Source: Conexibacter arvalis (GTDB lineage Bacteria > Actinomycetota > Thermoleophilia > Solirubrobacterales > Solirubrobacteraceae). Taken from it: DNA of 64,000 nucleotides. The translations under genes and the position numbers were made by a program. The notes beneath the pieces were generated by a model that was not told where the DNA came from, made no database searches, and saw only the letters and a list, made by a program, of their open reading frames with translations. The stretch lies in NCBI RefSeq assembly GCF_014199525.1, contig NZ_JACHNU010000006.1:62001-126000 (forward strand), read 5' to 3'. This document shows positions 41,553 to 50,451 of this stretch, piece after piece (the stretch's first letter is position 1; each line of letters begins with the position of its first letter).

Positions 41553-41915
41553 ATGGCCGGTGTCGTTCACATCCCCTGGTACGCGACGGTCTTCCGTCAG
41601 GACAGAGTCGCGGCCGCCCTGCAGGAGGTCGCCCCGATCGCGCTGCGCTACGGCGCGACCGAGATCCAGATCCACCAGTCGCGCGACGATCGCTACAGAT
41701 TCACGCACATGATCTGGTTCGAGTCGAGACTGGCCTGGGAGACCTTCTGGGAGGGCCCCGAGATGGTCCAATTCCGCGCCAGATACGCGGGCTGGTACCA
41801 GGTGCCGGTCCTGTACGTCTGGCACGAGGTGATCGCCCGCTACGAGGTCGAGCCGGCCGAGGAGGCTCCGGTCGCCGTCGAGGCGCCGGCTCCCGCCGCC
41901 GACGAGGCCGCCTAG
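41553..41915 (+). CDS. Small protein co-transcribed with ccr (dimeric alpha/beta-barrel-like)
   Basis: A 120-residue protein. Residues 1-95 (MAGVVHIPWYATVFRQDRVA, then RYGATEIQIHQSRDDRYRF and WETFWEGPEMVQFRARYAGW) have the strand-helix pattern and aromatic content of antibiotic-biosynthesis-monooxygenase or EthD-like dimeric barrels. The last 25 residues are an Ala/Pro/Glu tail. AGGAGG lies before the ATG, 20 bp after the ccr stop, so an operon is clear. It may bind an acyl-CoA or help Ccr. The family is not recognised. Confidence 0.75.
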   Translation: MAGVVHIPWYATVFRQDRVAAALQEVAPIALRYGATEIQIHQSRDDRYRFTHMIWFESRLAWETFWEGPEMVQFRARYAGWYQVPVLYVWHEVIARYEVEPAEEAPVAVEAPAPAADEAA

Positions 41916-41939
41916 CCCCACCGCGCAAGCGTTGGCGTT

Positions 41940-41972
41940 CGCGCCCGTCCCGCCGCGTGCGGGGCGGGCGCG
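41940..41972 (+). terminator. Hairpin after the ccr operon
   Basis: Arms of 14 nt (41940-41953 and 41959-41972) pair with one wobble around a 5-nt loop, 24 bp after the last gene of the ccr operon. It is a plausible intrinsic terminator without a T tract. Confidence 0.7.
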
Positions 41973-41980
41973 ACGTCGTT

Positions 41981-42077
41981 GAGGGGGCGTGCGCAGGGCG
42001 CGGCGCGTGCGCGGGGCGCGGCGTGCGCAGGGCGCGGGCGGCGCGGCGCGTGGCGCGGCGGCGCCGCGGGGCGCGGC
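41981..42077. repeat. GC-only low-complexity tract
   Basis: About 95 bases of near-pure G and C are built from degenerate copies of GCGCRGGGCGCGGCG. They lie in the convergent gap before the cyclase gene. No coding sense is seen on either strand. It is probably a slippage-prone filler. Confidence 0.7.
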
Positions 42078-42079
42078 GG

Positions 42080-43591
42080 TCAGCCGGCCGCCGCCGGGCG
42101 CGCCAGTCGCGTCGGCTCGGAGCGGCCGCGCACGGTCACCTCGCCGTCGAGCGCCCACGCGACCGCCTCCTCGCCGGCGCGCGCGACGGCCGCGCCGGAG
42201 GCGAGCACGCGGCCCGGCTCCCGCTTGGCCAGCTCCGACAGGCGCGCCGCCTCGTTGACGGCGTCGCCGATCACGGTGTACTCGAACCGCCGCTCGGCCC
42301 CCACGTGGCCGGCGACCGCCAGCCCGCTGGAGACGCCGATGCCCGCGTCGAGCCCGGCCGACCCGACCGCCAGCCGCGCGCGCAGCTCGCGCGCCGCCCG
42401 CAGCGCGCGCGCCTCCTTGTCGTCGAGCTCCAGCGGCGCGCCGAAGATCGCCAGCGCCGCGTCGCCCTGGAACTTGTTGACCCAGCCGCCGCTGCCCTCG
42501 ACGGCGTCGACGACGTCGGCGAAGAAGCGGTTGAGCAGCGCGACGACCTCCTCCGGCGGCCGTCTCGCCGCCAGCGCCGTCGAGCCGACGACGTCGACGA
42601 AGAGCACGGCGACCTCGCGCGTCTCCCCGCCGAGGCGGACCTCCTGCTCGAGCGCCTGCCTCGCCACGTCGGCGCCGACCTGGCGGCCGAACAGGTCGCG
42701 CATCCGCTCGCGCTCGCGCAGGCCGGCCGCCATCGCGTTGAAGCCGGACTGCAGCTCGCCGATCTCGCTGCCGTCGGTGACGGCGACCTCGACGGTGTAG
42801 TCGCCCTCCTCGACGCGCCGCAGCGCGCGGCGGATGACGAGGATCGGCTGAACCGTCGCGTAGACGGCCAGCAGCGTCACGAGCGCGCCGAAGCCGAGCG
42901 CGATCGGCCCGAGCACGACGATCACGATCGCCAGTCTCGTCGTCGTGATGTCGACGTTCGTGAAGGCGACGATCCCCGTCAGAACCAGGCCGAAGACCGG
43001 CACCGCGGTGCCGAGCGTCCAGCCGAGCAGCCAGCGGGTCGCGACGCCGGGCACGCCGCGGCGCTCGGGGGCGTGGTGCTGGAGCGCCCGCGCCACGACC
43101 GGCCGCAGCGCGAGCTCGGCGAGGCCGTGGGAGAAGGAGGCGACCGTCAGCGCGCCGAGCGCGACGGTCAGCCCGACGCCGAGGCCGAGCAGCGGCGAGA
43201 CGATCGCGTCGATCGCAGAGAAGGCGACGACCGCCGGGATCCACAGCGCCAGCTGCATCAGCGTGATCCGCAGCGGCGCGCGCAGGACGCGGGCGCGCTG
43301 GGCCGCGTCGGGGTCGCGCTCGGCGGCCAGCCAGGCGCCGGTGCCGTCGCGGCCGCCCTCGACCAGCCGTCTCCCCCACACGACCCCGACCGGGATCGCG
43401 ATCAGCACGTACAGGCCGGCGAGGCCGAGGTTGAGCGCCAGCACGCCGCCGTCGACCTCGCCGTCGGGCTTCGGCAGCACGAGCAGCGCGAAGGCGACGA
43501 CGACGAGCGTGCCGATCGCGTTCGCGAGCACGATCGCGCCGATCATCAACCAGCGGGTGCGGCGGCTGACGGAGGCGCCTGAGCGGGGCAT
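42080..43591 (-). CDS. Membrane-bound class III adenylate/guanylate cyclase with HAMP domain
   Basis: A 503-residue protein. About six hydrophobic helices in the first 250 residues are followed by a HAMP linker (TVQPILVIRRALRRVEEGDY). A class III nucleotide cyclase domain (about 315-490) comes next. Metal-binding Asp residues are in AVLFVDVVGST and GGWVNKFQGDAALAIFG; the transition-state Asn/Arg region is FEYTVIGDAVNEAARL. These suggest an active cAMP-forming enzyme controlled from the membrane. TAGGTT ends 8 nt before the ATG. The signal is unknown. Confidence 0.9.
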   Translation of the reverse strand: MPRSGASVSRRTRWLMIGAIVLANAIGTLVVVAFALLVLPKPDGEVDGGVLALNLGLAGLYVLIAIPVGVVWGRRLVEGGRDGTGAWLAAERDPDAAQRARVLRAPLRITLMQLALWIPAVVAFSAIDAIVSPLLGLGVGLTVALGALTVASFSHGLAELALRPVVARALQHHAPERRGVPGVATRWLLGWTLGTAVPVFGLVLTGIVAFTNVDITTTRLAIVIVVLGPIALGFGALVTLLAVYATVQPILVIRRALRRVEEGDYTVEVAVTDGSEIGELQSGFNAMAAGLRERERMRDLFGRQVGADVARQALEQEVRLGGETREVAVLFVDVVGSTALAARRPPEEVVALLNRFFADVVDAVEGSGGWVNKFQGDAALAIFGAPLELDDKEARALRAARELRARLAVGSAGLDAGIGVSSGLAVAGHVGAERRFEYTVIGDAVNEAARLSELAKREPGRVLASGAAVARAGEEAVAWALDGEVTVRGRSEPTRLARPAAAG

Positions 43592-43661
43592 CCGTGAGGA
43601 ACCTATCCGGCCGCTCGGCGGCTGGCCGCAGTTCGCCGCCGCCCACGCCGGCGCGCGGCCG

Positions 43662-44843
43662 CTACAGCGCCCCGTCGGCGCGCAGCGCCAGCTCCAGCTC
43701 GAACCGCTGGCGCGGGTCGTCGAGCGCCTCGCCGAACAGCTCGCGCAGCTGGCCGAGCCGGTAGCGGGCCGTCTGCGGGTGGACGTGCAGCTGCTCGGCG
43801 ACGACCTGCAGCCGGCCCTGCGCCGCGATCCACGCCGCGAGCGTCGCCAGCAGGCGCGCGCGGCTGCCGGCGGGGAGCCCGTCGAGCGGCGCGAGCCTCG
43901 CGTCGATCAGCTCCTGCGCCAGCCGGCGGTCGCTGCGCAGCAGCAGCGCCGCCGCATGGTCGTCGGCGCGGATGACGCCGTGGCCGGGGACCGCATCCTC
44001 GGCGACGAGCGCCAGCACGTCGCGCGCCCGCGCGAGGCTGAGCGCCGCCTCGTGCCACGGGACCGACGGCCCCAGCGCGGCGTGGTGGCGGGGGCCGACG
44101 GCGCGCGCGAGCTGACGGCGGCGGTCCGAGCGGCCGGGGTCGGGGACGATCGCGACGACGACGTCGCCGACCAGCTCGACGATCGCGTCGGCCGGCAGGC
44201 GCCCGACGACGCGGCCTCGCTCCTGCTCCGGGAAGGCGAGCACGGCGAGCGCCTCGGGCAGCCGCCAGTCGGCCTCGCGCGCCGCGTCCTCGACGTCGTG
44301 CGGGTCGGCCGGCGGGTCGCGCACGAGCAGCCGCACCAGCCGCTGGCGGCGGGCGTTGCGCTCGCCGGCCGCCGCCGACTGCTCCAGCGCGTAGCCCTCG
44401 GCCGACTTCGCCGACAGCGCGTCGATGTAGGCGAAGATCGACTCCGCCAGCCGGTAGAGCGTCGGCGGCGGCAGCCTGGCCGCCTCGCCGGCGGCCGCGA
44501 ACCGGCGCCACGCGACGCGCGCGCCGACGCGGTAGGCGTTGAGGAGCGTGTCGAGCGAGCGGCCGGCGCGCATCTCGCCGCGCCCGAGGTCGACGTAGAC
44601 GCGGGCGCGTGGCATCCTGCCGCCGGCCTCGATCCCGTCGACGAACTGGCGCAGCGCCTCCTCGACGCCGGCGGTCAGACCGCGGCCAAACGGCCCCTCG
44701 AGGCCGCGGGCGTACGACGGCACCTCGACGCGCACGGCGTCGATGATCTCGCGCGAGAGCGCCGGCAGCTCCGGGCGCAGGACCGCCGCCACCTCCGGCG
44801 GCAGCTCATGCCACGGGCGCAGGATCGAGGCATCGCTCGACAT
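43662..44843 (-). CDS. PucR-type helix-turn-helix regulator
   Basis: A 393-residue regulator. The C-terminal 60 residues form the PucR helix-turn-helix (TLAAWIAAQGRLQVVAEQLHVHPQTARYRLGQL). The central part is a GGDEF-like CdaR/PucR domain. The N-terminal half (REIIDAVRVEVPSYARGL...) is the RsbRD-like domain often joined to it. The ATG at 44843 was chosen over an upstream one: TAAGGT ends 8 nt before it. The intergenic palindrome shared with the desaturase gene marks it as the likely regulator of that gene. Confidence 0.85.
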   Translation of the reverse strand: MSSDASILRPWHELPPEVAAVLRPELPALSREIIDAVRVEVPSYARGLEGPFGRGLTAGVEEALRQFVDGIEAGGRMPRARVYVDLGRGEMRAGRSLDTLLNAYRVGARVAWRRFAAAGEAARLPPPTLYRLAESIFAYIDALSAKSAEGYALEQSAAAGERNARRQRLVRLLVRDPPADPHDVEDAAREADWRLPEALAVLAFPEQERGRVVGRLPADAIVELVGDVVVAIVPDPGRSDRRRQLARAVGPRHHAALGPSVPWHEAALSLARARDVLALVAEDAVPGHGVIRADDHAAALLLRSDRRLAQELIDARLAPLDGLPAGSRARLLATLAAWIAAQGRLQVVAEQLHVHPQTARYRLGQLRELFGEALDDPRQRFELELALRADGAL

Positions 44844-44860
44844 TTGTAAGGACCTTACAA
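44844..44860. promoter_or_regulatory. Perfect palindromic operator between PucR-type regulator and desaturase
   Basis: TTGTAAGG-A-CCTTACAA is an 8-bp perfect inverted repeat touching the regulator start codon and including its -10 TAAGGT. The divergent desaturase starts 69 bp away. Binding by the regulator, giving autorepression and control of desaturase expression, is the natural inference. Confidence 0.75.
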
Positions 44861-44928
44861 TTTCCGGCGACCGATACGTTGAGGCCAGACGAGGACACGG
44901 GGCGAATTCCGTCATAGGGTGCAATCCC

Positions 44929-45840
44929 ATGACCCGCCCTGCCCGCATCTACAACCTTCTCGCGGTCTTCCTCCCGGTCCTCGGCATCCTCGCGGCGATC
45001 GTGCTGCTGTGGAACAAGGCCGTCGGCTGGACCGACATCGCGATCATGGCCGGCTTCTACCTCTTCACCGGCTTCGGCGTGACGATCGGCTACCACCGGC
45101 TGTTCACGCACCGCTCGTTCGAGACCTCCAAGCCGCTGCGCGTGCTGTTCGGGATCGCGGGCTCGATGGCGATCGAGGGCAGCGTCATCACGTGGGTCGC
45201 CGACCACCGCAAGCACCACGCCTTCGCCGACGAGGACGGCGATCCGCACAGCCCCCACCTCGGCCACGACGGCGGCTTGAAGGGCGCCCTCCACGGCCTC
45301 TGGCACGCGCAGGTCGGCTGGCTGCTCGACGGCGAGCACCACGGCCGCGCCTCGGCCCACCGCTACGCGCCCGACCTGATCAGAGACAGAGCGATCCGCT
45401 GGGTCAACAAGATGTTCCCGGTGTGGGTGCTGCTGTCGCTCGCGCTGCCGGCGCTGTTCGGATTCGTCCTGACCGGCTTCGACCCGATGGGCGCGCTGAC
45501 CGGCTTCGTCTGGGGCGGCCTGGTGCGAATCTTCCTGATCCACCACGTCACCTGGTCGGTCAACTCGGTCTGCCACTACTTCGGCAAGCGCCGCTTCGAG
45601 ATCGAGGACCAGTCGACCAACAACGTCTGGCTCGCGATCCCCTCGCTCGGCGAGGCGTGGCACCACAACCACCACGCCTTCCCGACCTCCGCCTCCCACG
45701 GCCTCAAGCGCTGGGAGAGAGCGGCCGACCCCTCGGCGATGGTGATCTACGCGATGGAGAAGCTCGGCCTCGTCTGGAACGTCAGAACGGTCAGCGCCGA
45801 GAAGCAGAAGCGCAAGGAGAAGGCGCTCGCGGCCGCGTAG
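44929..45840 (+). CDS. Acyl-CoA / acyl-lipid delta-9 fatty acid desaturase
   Basis: A 303-residue membrane di-iron desaturase. Three histidine boxes are present: HRLFTH (56-61), HRKHH (93-97) and HHNHH near 245, the stearoyl-CoA-desaturase arrangement. Four hydrophobic helices occur in two pairs. It inserts a double bond into saturated acyl chains, probably to adjust membrane fluidity. TAGGGT ends 8 nt before the ATG. The divergent regulator gene and shared palindrome suggest dedicated control. The C-terminal tail is Lys/Ala-rich. Confidence 0.93.
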   Translation: MTRPARIYNLLAVFLPVLGILAAIVLLWNKAVGWTDIAIMAGFYLFTGFGVTIGYHRLFTHRSFETSKPLRVLFGIAGSMAIEGSVITWVADHRKHHAFADEDGDPHSPHLGHDGGLKGALHGLWHAQVGWLLDGEHHGRASAHRYAPDLIRDRAIRWVNKMFPVWVLLSLALPALFGFVLTGFDPMGALTGFVWGGLVRIFLIHHVTWSVNSVCHYFGKRRFEIEDQSTNNVWLAIPSLGEAWHHNHHAFPTSASHGLKRWERAADPSAMVIYAMEKLGLVWNVRTVSAEKQKRKEKALAAA

Positions 45841-45999
45841 CGGCCCGCCCGCCCCGGCGCCGGACCTGGCTCCGGCGCCGACCGCAACCTTCGCCTCTCC
45901 CGCCGGTTCCGACACGTACCATGTCGACGTCGCCGCGGCCACGGCCGGCCGCGGCGGTGTCGCTCCCCCACGTCGGCACCCGCACCCTCTCCTCCTCAC

Positions 46000-47145
46000 A
46001 TGAGAATCTCCCGTCTCCGCCTCGCCGCCCCGCTCGCCATGCTCGCGTGCGGCGTGACGGCCGCCCCGGCGCTCGCCGGCGGCACCGTCGCGATCGACGG
46101 CGACACGCTCGTCTACGCCGGTGACGCCGGCGACCCGATCAACGTGATCGTCTCCGAGTCGGGCCGCATGCTGCGGCTCGACGAGAACGGCAGCCGCATC
46201 GCCGTCGCCCCCGGCTCGGCCTGCACCGTCAGCGCCGACGGCTACCGCGCCGACTGCGAGGCCGACGGGATCGCGAGGATCCGCGTCACCGCCGGCGTGA
46301 GCGGCAGCGACGTCCGCATCCGCGCCGCGCTGCCGGCCGAGCTGATCGGCGGGCCGGGCGACGACGTGCTGATCGGCGGTCCCGGCGACGACGTGATCGA
46401 CGGAGGCCCCGGCCGCGACGTGATCGGCGGAGGCGGCGGCGCCGACGTGCTGCGCGGCGGCGACGACGAGGACCTCGTCACCTACGTCGACCAGATCGCG
46501 GCCAACGGCGACCTGCGGCCGCGCCGCGAGGGCGTGACGGTCCGGATCGGCGCCGACGGCGCCAGCGGCGCCCGCGACGAGGGCGACACGATCGCCCGCG
46601 ACGTCGAGCAGATCGAGGGCGGCGCCGGCGCCGACCGCTTCGAGCTGCGCGACGGCCTCGCCCAGTCGGTCGCGTGCGGCGGCGGCCGCGACACCGTGAT
46701 CCTCGACGAGCGCGACGACCCGTCGATCGACTGCGAGCGGGGCCAGGTCGGCCCGCGCGCCGGCGCCCGCATGTCGATACCGACGCTGATCTACCCGTTC
46801 CCCGGCCGCGAGGACAACGACCGCAGCACGATCCGCGTCAAGCCGACGCTGCCGCTGCAGCGCGGCGCGATCGTCGTCCGCGTCCGCTGCCAGACGGCGA
46901 TCGGCCTGCTCGCCAACGACGGCCCCGGCTGCGCCGGCACGCTGCGGATGACCCGCGCCGGCGGCTTCGCGATGGCGACCAAGCGCGTCTCCCTGGCGCG
47001 CAACCGCACGATGACGTGGCGCGTGCCGCTGACCAGCTCGCGCAGCCTCGCGCGGCGGGCCGGCGGGCTGGCCGTGACGGTCAGCGCGCTGCCGACCCGC
47101 GGCGAGGGCGTCCGCCGCGACCTCGCCTTCACCGTCAAGGGGTAG
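46000..47145 (+). CDS. Secreted protein with RTX (hemolysin-type calcium-binding) repeats
   Basis: A 381-residue exported protein. The signal peptide (residues 1-26) ends in AAPALAGG. A beta-rich domain follows, then about five RTX nonapeptides around 117-155 (GGPGDDVLI, GGPGDDVID, GGPGRDVIG, GGGGADVLR, GGDDEDLVT), which bind Ca2+ as a beta-roll. The C-terminal half is a basic beta-domain. Such single-roll proteins are common in these actinobacteria and are not evidence for a toxin; no lipase or protease motif is seen. The start codon directly follows CTCCTCAC, with no clear ribosome-binding site. Confidence 0.85.
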   Translation: MRISRLRLAAPLAMLACGVTAAPALAGGTVAIDGDTLVYAGDAGDPINVIVSESGRMLRLDENGSRIAVAPGSACTVSADGYRADCEADGIARIRVTAGVSGSDVRIRAALPAELIGGPGDDVLIGGPGDDVIDGGPGRDVIGGGGGADVLRGGDDEDLVTYVDQIAANGDLRPRREGVTVRIGADGASGARDEGDTIARDVEQIEGGAGADRFELRDGLAQSVACGGGRDTVILDERDDPSIDCERGQVGPRAGARMSIPTLIYPFPGREDNDRSTIRVKPTLPLQRGAIVVRVRCQTAIGLLANDGPGCAGTLRMTRAGGFAMATKRVSLARNRTMTWRVPLTSSRSLARRAGGLAVTVSALPTRGEGVRRDLAFTVKG

Positions 47146-47159
47146 GGCGAGCCGGCGGC

Positions 47160-47447
47160 TCAGCCCTGCTCCAGCGGGGCCATCGTCAACCCGGCGCCGG
47201 CGAGCTGCTCCCAGTACAGCTCCGCCACCTCCTTGACCCCGCTCCAGACGATCGCGAGGCCGGTGTGGTGGATCCGGTCGGCGTACTGGTAGCCGACCGG
47301 GATCGTGATGCCCGGGATGTAGCGCGCGAGCGTGTGGGCGACGTGGTCGAAGGTGTTGTGGTCGTCGTTCTTGACGATCACGCGCCAGTTGCCGCCGAGC
47401 CCTGAGCCCGGGCCGCTGACGCGCGGCTTCTCGATCGTCTGTCCCAT
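47160..47447 (-). CDS. clpS: ATP-dependent Clp protease adaptor
   Basis: A 95-residue ClpS that hands N-degron substrates to the ClpA/ClpC unfoldase. The core NWRVIVKNDDHNTFDHVAHTL contains the characteristic NDDxNTFxxV motif. An acidic and hydrophobic pocket for N-terminal residues follows (VWSGVKEVAELYWEQL). The 18-residue N-terminal extension is typical. TAAGGT ends 9 nt before the ATG. It ends 15 bp from the convergent RTX gene. Confidence 0.95.
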   Translation of the reverse strand: MGQTIEKPRVSGPGSGLGGNWRVIVKNDDHNTFDHVAHTLARYIPGITIPVGYQYADRIHHTGLAIVWSGVKEVAELYWEQLAGAGLTMAPLEQG

Positions 47448-47459
47448 CGCCGACGGACC

Positions 47460-48332
47460 TTAGCGCGGCCCGGTCGCCGCGTCGGCCTCGCGCTCGGCGC
47501 GCTTGCGCCAGTACCGCTCGAGGCCGAGGTGGAGATGCGACGGCGGCACCGCGGCCTCGTAGGCCTGGGCGGTCGCGGGGCCGTCGGTCTCGCGCTCGAT
47601 CGCGCCGCGGACGGCGTTCTCCAGCATGTCGGCGTCGCCGCGGCGGGCGAGTCCGGCGAGGTCGCGCAGCGAGGCGCGTACCGCCTCGAGCTGGGCGCCG
47701 GGCTCGTCGACCGCGCCGAAGTGGGTCAGGCCGAGGCTGGCCGGTCTCCAGTCGGCGATCAGGTCGAGCGAGGCCTCCCACGCCTCGACGTCGATGTCGG
47801 GGGGCGGCGTGGGCGCGATCACCAGCCGCGACGGCGGGATCCGCACGCCGCAGACGTCGCCGACGAAGGCGCGGCCGCTCTCCTCGTGCAGGTAGGCGAC
47901 GTGGTGGGAGGCGTGGCCGGGCGTGTAGGCGACGCGGATGCCGCCGGCCAGCGGCAGCGACTCGCCGCCGGTGAGCGCGTGGACGCGCTCGGCCGGCACC
48001 GGCAGCACGTCGCCCCACAGCCGCTTCATGTTGTCCTCGCCGTAGAGGCGGCCTGCGCTGCCCATCAGCTTGGAGGGGTCGATCACGTGCGGCGCGCCGC
48101 GCTCGTGGACGTAGACCTCGACGTCGGGCCAGCGGGCGGCCAGCGCGCCGGTCGCGCCGGCGTGGTCGAGGTGGATGTGGGTCAGCAGCAGGGCGCGCGG
48201 GCGCCAGTCGCCGAGCGCCTCCAGCAGCGTCGGCAGGGCCGGCTCGGGGCCGGGGTCGACGAGCACGTCGCCGGCCTTCCAGGCGCAGATGACGCGCTCG
48301 ATACCGAGGTGATGGACGTCGATCGCTTCCAT
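47460..48332 (-). CDS. Metallo-beta-lactamase-fold hydrolase
   Basis: A 290-residue MBL-fold enzyme. The zinc motif is LTHIHLDHAGATG near residue 50. Later ligands are in YTPGHASHHVAYL and FVGDVCG, and LTHFGAV closes the set. The C-terminal third is helical. This resembles glyoxalase-II-like or RNA-unrelated hydrolases; the substrate is unknown. It is divergent from ethylmalonyl-CoA mutase, which could hint at a thioester substrate. GTAGGT lies just upstream of the ATG in place of a ribosome-binding site. Confidence 0.88.
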   Translation of the reverse strand: MEAIDVHHLGIERVICAWKAGDVLVDPGPEPALPTLLEALGDWRPRALLLTHIHLDHAGATGALAARWPDVEVYVHERGAPHVIDPSKLMGSAGRLYGEDNMKRLWGDVLPVPAERVHALTGGESLPLAGGIRVAYTPGHASHHVAYLHEESGRAFVGDVCGVRIPPSRLVIAPTPPPDIDVEAWEASLDLIADWRPASLGLTHFGAVDEPGAQLEAVRASLRDLAGLARRGDADMLENAVRGAIERETDGPATAQAYEAAVPPSHLHLGLERYWRKRAEREADAATGPR

Positions 48333-48401
48333 GTGTGAGGGACCTACCCGGGTCGTCTGAATCGGGGCCTGTCGAGGGGGGCGAACCCTACACTCGGGGG
48401 G

Positions 48402-50441
48402 ATGAGCGAGGACGCCCCGACACCCAGCCACCGGCTCGCAGAGAAGGACCGTCCGTGGATGATGCGGACCTACGCCGGCCACTCCACCGCCGCGAAGTCC
48501 AACGAGCTGTACCGCCGCAACCTGGCGAAGGGCCAGACCGGCCTCTCGATCGCCTTCGACCTGCCGACGCAGACCGGCTACGACGCCGACGACGAGCTGG
48601 CGCGCGGCGAGGTCGGCAAGGTCGGCGTCCCGGTCGCGCACAAGGGCGACATGAGCGCGCTGCTCGACGGCATCCCGCTCGACAAGATGAACACGTCGAT
48701 GACGATCAACGCGACGGCCGCCTGGCTGCTGGCGCTCTACATCGTCACCGCGGAGGAGCAGGGCGTCGCGCCGGCGCAGCTCCAGGGCACGACGCAGAAC
48801 GACATCATCAAGGAGTACCTGTCGCGCGGCACGTACGCCTTCCCGCCGGCCCCCTCGATGCGGCTGATCGCCGACATGGTCGCGTACACCGTCGAGGAGG
48901 TTCCGAAGTGGAACCCGATCAACATCTGCTCCTACCACCTGCAGGAGGCCGGCGCGACGCCGGTGCAGGAGATCGCCTACGCGATGAGCACCGCGATCGC
49001 CGTCCTCGACGAGGTCAGAGCGCGCGTGCCGCAGGATCTGATGGGGAAGGTCTTCAGCCGCATCTCGTTCTTCGTCAACGCCGGCGTCCGCTTCATCGAG
49101 GAGCACGCGAAGCTGCGCGCGATGGGCAGATTGTGGGACGAGCTCGGGCGTGAGCGCTACGGCGTCGAGGACCCCAAGCAGCGCCGCTTCCGCTACGGCG
49201 TCCAGGTCAACTCGCTCGGCCTGACCGAGGCGCAGCCGGAGAACAACGTCCAGCGGATCGTGCTCGAGGCGCTCGCCGTCACGCTCGGCCGCGACGCGCG
49301 CGCCCGCGCGCTCCAGCTGCCGGCGTGGAACGAGGCGCTCGGCCTGCCGCGGCCGTGGGACCAGCAGTGGGCGCTGCGCCTGCAGCAGGTGCTCGCGTTC
49401 GAGACCGACCTGCTCGAGTACCCCGACATCTTCGAGGGCTCGGTCGTGATGGACGGGCTCGTGAACGAGCTGCTGGAGGGCGCCCGCGCCGAGATGGCGA
49501 TCGTCGCCGAGCACGGCGGCGCGGTCGAGGCCGTCCCCTACATGAAGGCGGCGCTGGTCGAGTCGCACCGCGAGCGGATCCGCCGGATCGAGTCGGGCGA
49601 GCTGAAGGTCGTCGGCCAGAACGTCTTCACCGAGACCGAGCCCTCGCCGCTGACCGCCTCCGGCGACGGCGGCATCATGACCGTCGACCCCGAGGTCGAG
49701 CAGCACCAGCGCGAGGCCGTCCGGGCGTGGCGGTCCGGTCGCGACCAGGCGGCCGTCGACGCGGCGCTCGCCGAGGTCGCGCGGGTCGCGGCCGGCGAGG
49801 AGAACATCATGCCGGCGACGATCGCGGCGGCCCGCGCCGGCGCGACGACCGGCGAGTGGGCGCAGGCGCTGCGCGACGCCTTCGGCCAGTACCGCGGGCC
49901 GACCGGCGTCGGCGAGGCGGCCGGCGCGGGCGTCGACGACGACGCGGCGCTGGAGCAGATCCGCGACGAGGTCGAGCGCGTCTCGGAGGCGCTCGGCCGG
50001 CGGTTGAAGATCCTCGTCGGCAAGCCGGGCCTCGACGGCCACTCCAACGGCGCCGAGCAGATCGCCGTCGCGGCGCGCGACGCCGGCATGGAGGTCGTCT
50101 ACGAGGGCATCCGCCTGACGCCGTCGCAGATCGCCTCCTCGGCCGTGCAGGAGGGCGTCCACGTCGTCGGGCTGTCGATCCTGTCGGGCTCCCACCGCGA
50201 GCTGATCCCGTCGGTGCTGGAGGCGCTGCGCGAGGCCGGCGCCGGCGACGTGCCGGTCGTCGTCGGCGGGATCATCCCGCCCTCCGACGAGCAGGCGCTG
50301 CGCGAGGCGGGGGTCGCGGCGGTCTACACGCCGAAGGACTTCAACATCACGCAGATCATGCGCGACATCGTCGGATTGCTCGCCAGCGGCTCGCGATCCG
50401 ATCGCGAGAGCTCGCCCAAGGGCTCGCTGTCGCGGCGGTAG
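48402..50441 (+). CDS. ecm: Ethylmalonyl-CoA mutase (B12-dependent)
   Basis: A 679-residue cobalamin mutase converting ethylmalonyl-CoA to methylsuccinyl-CoA. The catalytic barrel starts with DRPWMMRTYAGHSTAAKSNE, then FDLPTQTGYDADDELARGEVG and MNTSMTINATAAWLLALYI, forms that separate Ecm/MeaA from methylmalonyl-CoA mutase. The C-terminal B12 domain (about 545-665) has the DxHxxG motif in KPGLDGHSNGAEQ. TACACT ends 7 nt before the ATG. It is followed after 11 bp by its chaperone meaB and matches ccr at 40.3 kb. Confidence 0.93.
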   Translation: MSEDAPTPSHRLAEKDRPWMMRTYAGHSTAAKSNELYRRNLAKGQTGLSIAFDLPTQTGYDADDELARGEVGKVGVPVAHKGDMSALLDGIPLDKMNTSMTINATAAWLLALYIVTAEEQGVAPAQLQGTTQNDIIKEYLSRGTYAFPPAPSMRLIADMVAYTVEEVPKWNPINICSYHLQEAGATPVQEIAYAMSTAIAVLDEVRARVPQDLMGKVFSRISFFVNAGVRFIEEHAKLRAMGRLWDELGRERYGVEDPKQRRFRYGVQVNSLGLTEAQPENNVQRIVLEALAVTLGRDARARALQLPAWNEALGLPRPWDQQWALRLQQVLAFETDLLEYPDIFEGSVVMDGLVNELLEGARAEMAIVAEHGGAVEAVPYMKAALVESHRERIRRIESGELKVVGQNVFTETEPSPLTASGDGGIMTVDPEVEQHQREAVRAWRSGRDQAAVDAALAEVARVAAGEENIMPATIAAARAGATTGEWAQALRDAFGQYRGPTGVGEAAGAGVDDDAALEQIRDEVERVSEALGRRLKILVGKPGLDGHSNGAEQIAVAARDAGMEVVYEGIRLTPSQIASSAVQEGVHVVGLSILSGSHRELIPSVLEALREAGAGDVPVVVGGIIPPSDEQALREAGVAAVYTPKDFNITQIMRDIVGLLASGSRSDRESSPKGSLSRR

Positions 50442-50451
50442 CGGTCCCGTC

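Noticed and set aside
41981-42077. GC-only tract as a coding or RNA gene
   Set aside because: The reading frames give only Arg/Gly/Ala strings and no stable unique fold stands out. It is treated as low-complexity filler.
46000-47145. RTX protein as a secreted toxin
   Set aside because: There is only one short calcium roll, no pore-forming or enzymatic domain, and no type I secretion genes nearby. It has an ordinary Sec signal peptide.
44844-48018. Minus-strand open frame of about 1070 codons over the desaturase and RTX genes
   Set aside because: The translation is low-complexity Arg/Ala/Val with no family likeness, while the plus strand encodes a desaturase with three histidine boxes and a signal-peptide protein.
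48389-48401. GGGGGG before ecm as a ribosome-binding site
   Set aside because: The G run lacks an A and fits anti-Shine-Dalgarno pairing poorly, and TACACT ends 7 nt before the ATG, so a leaderless start explains it better.
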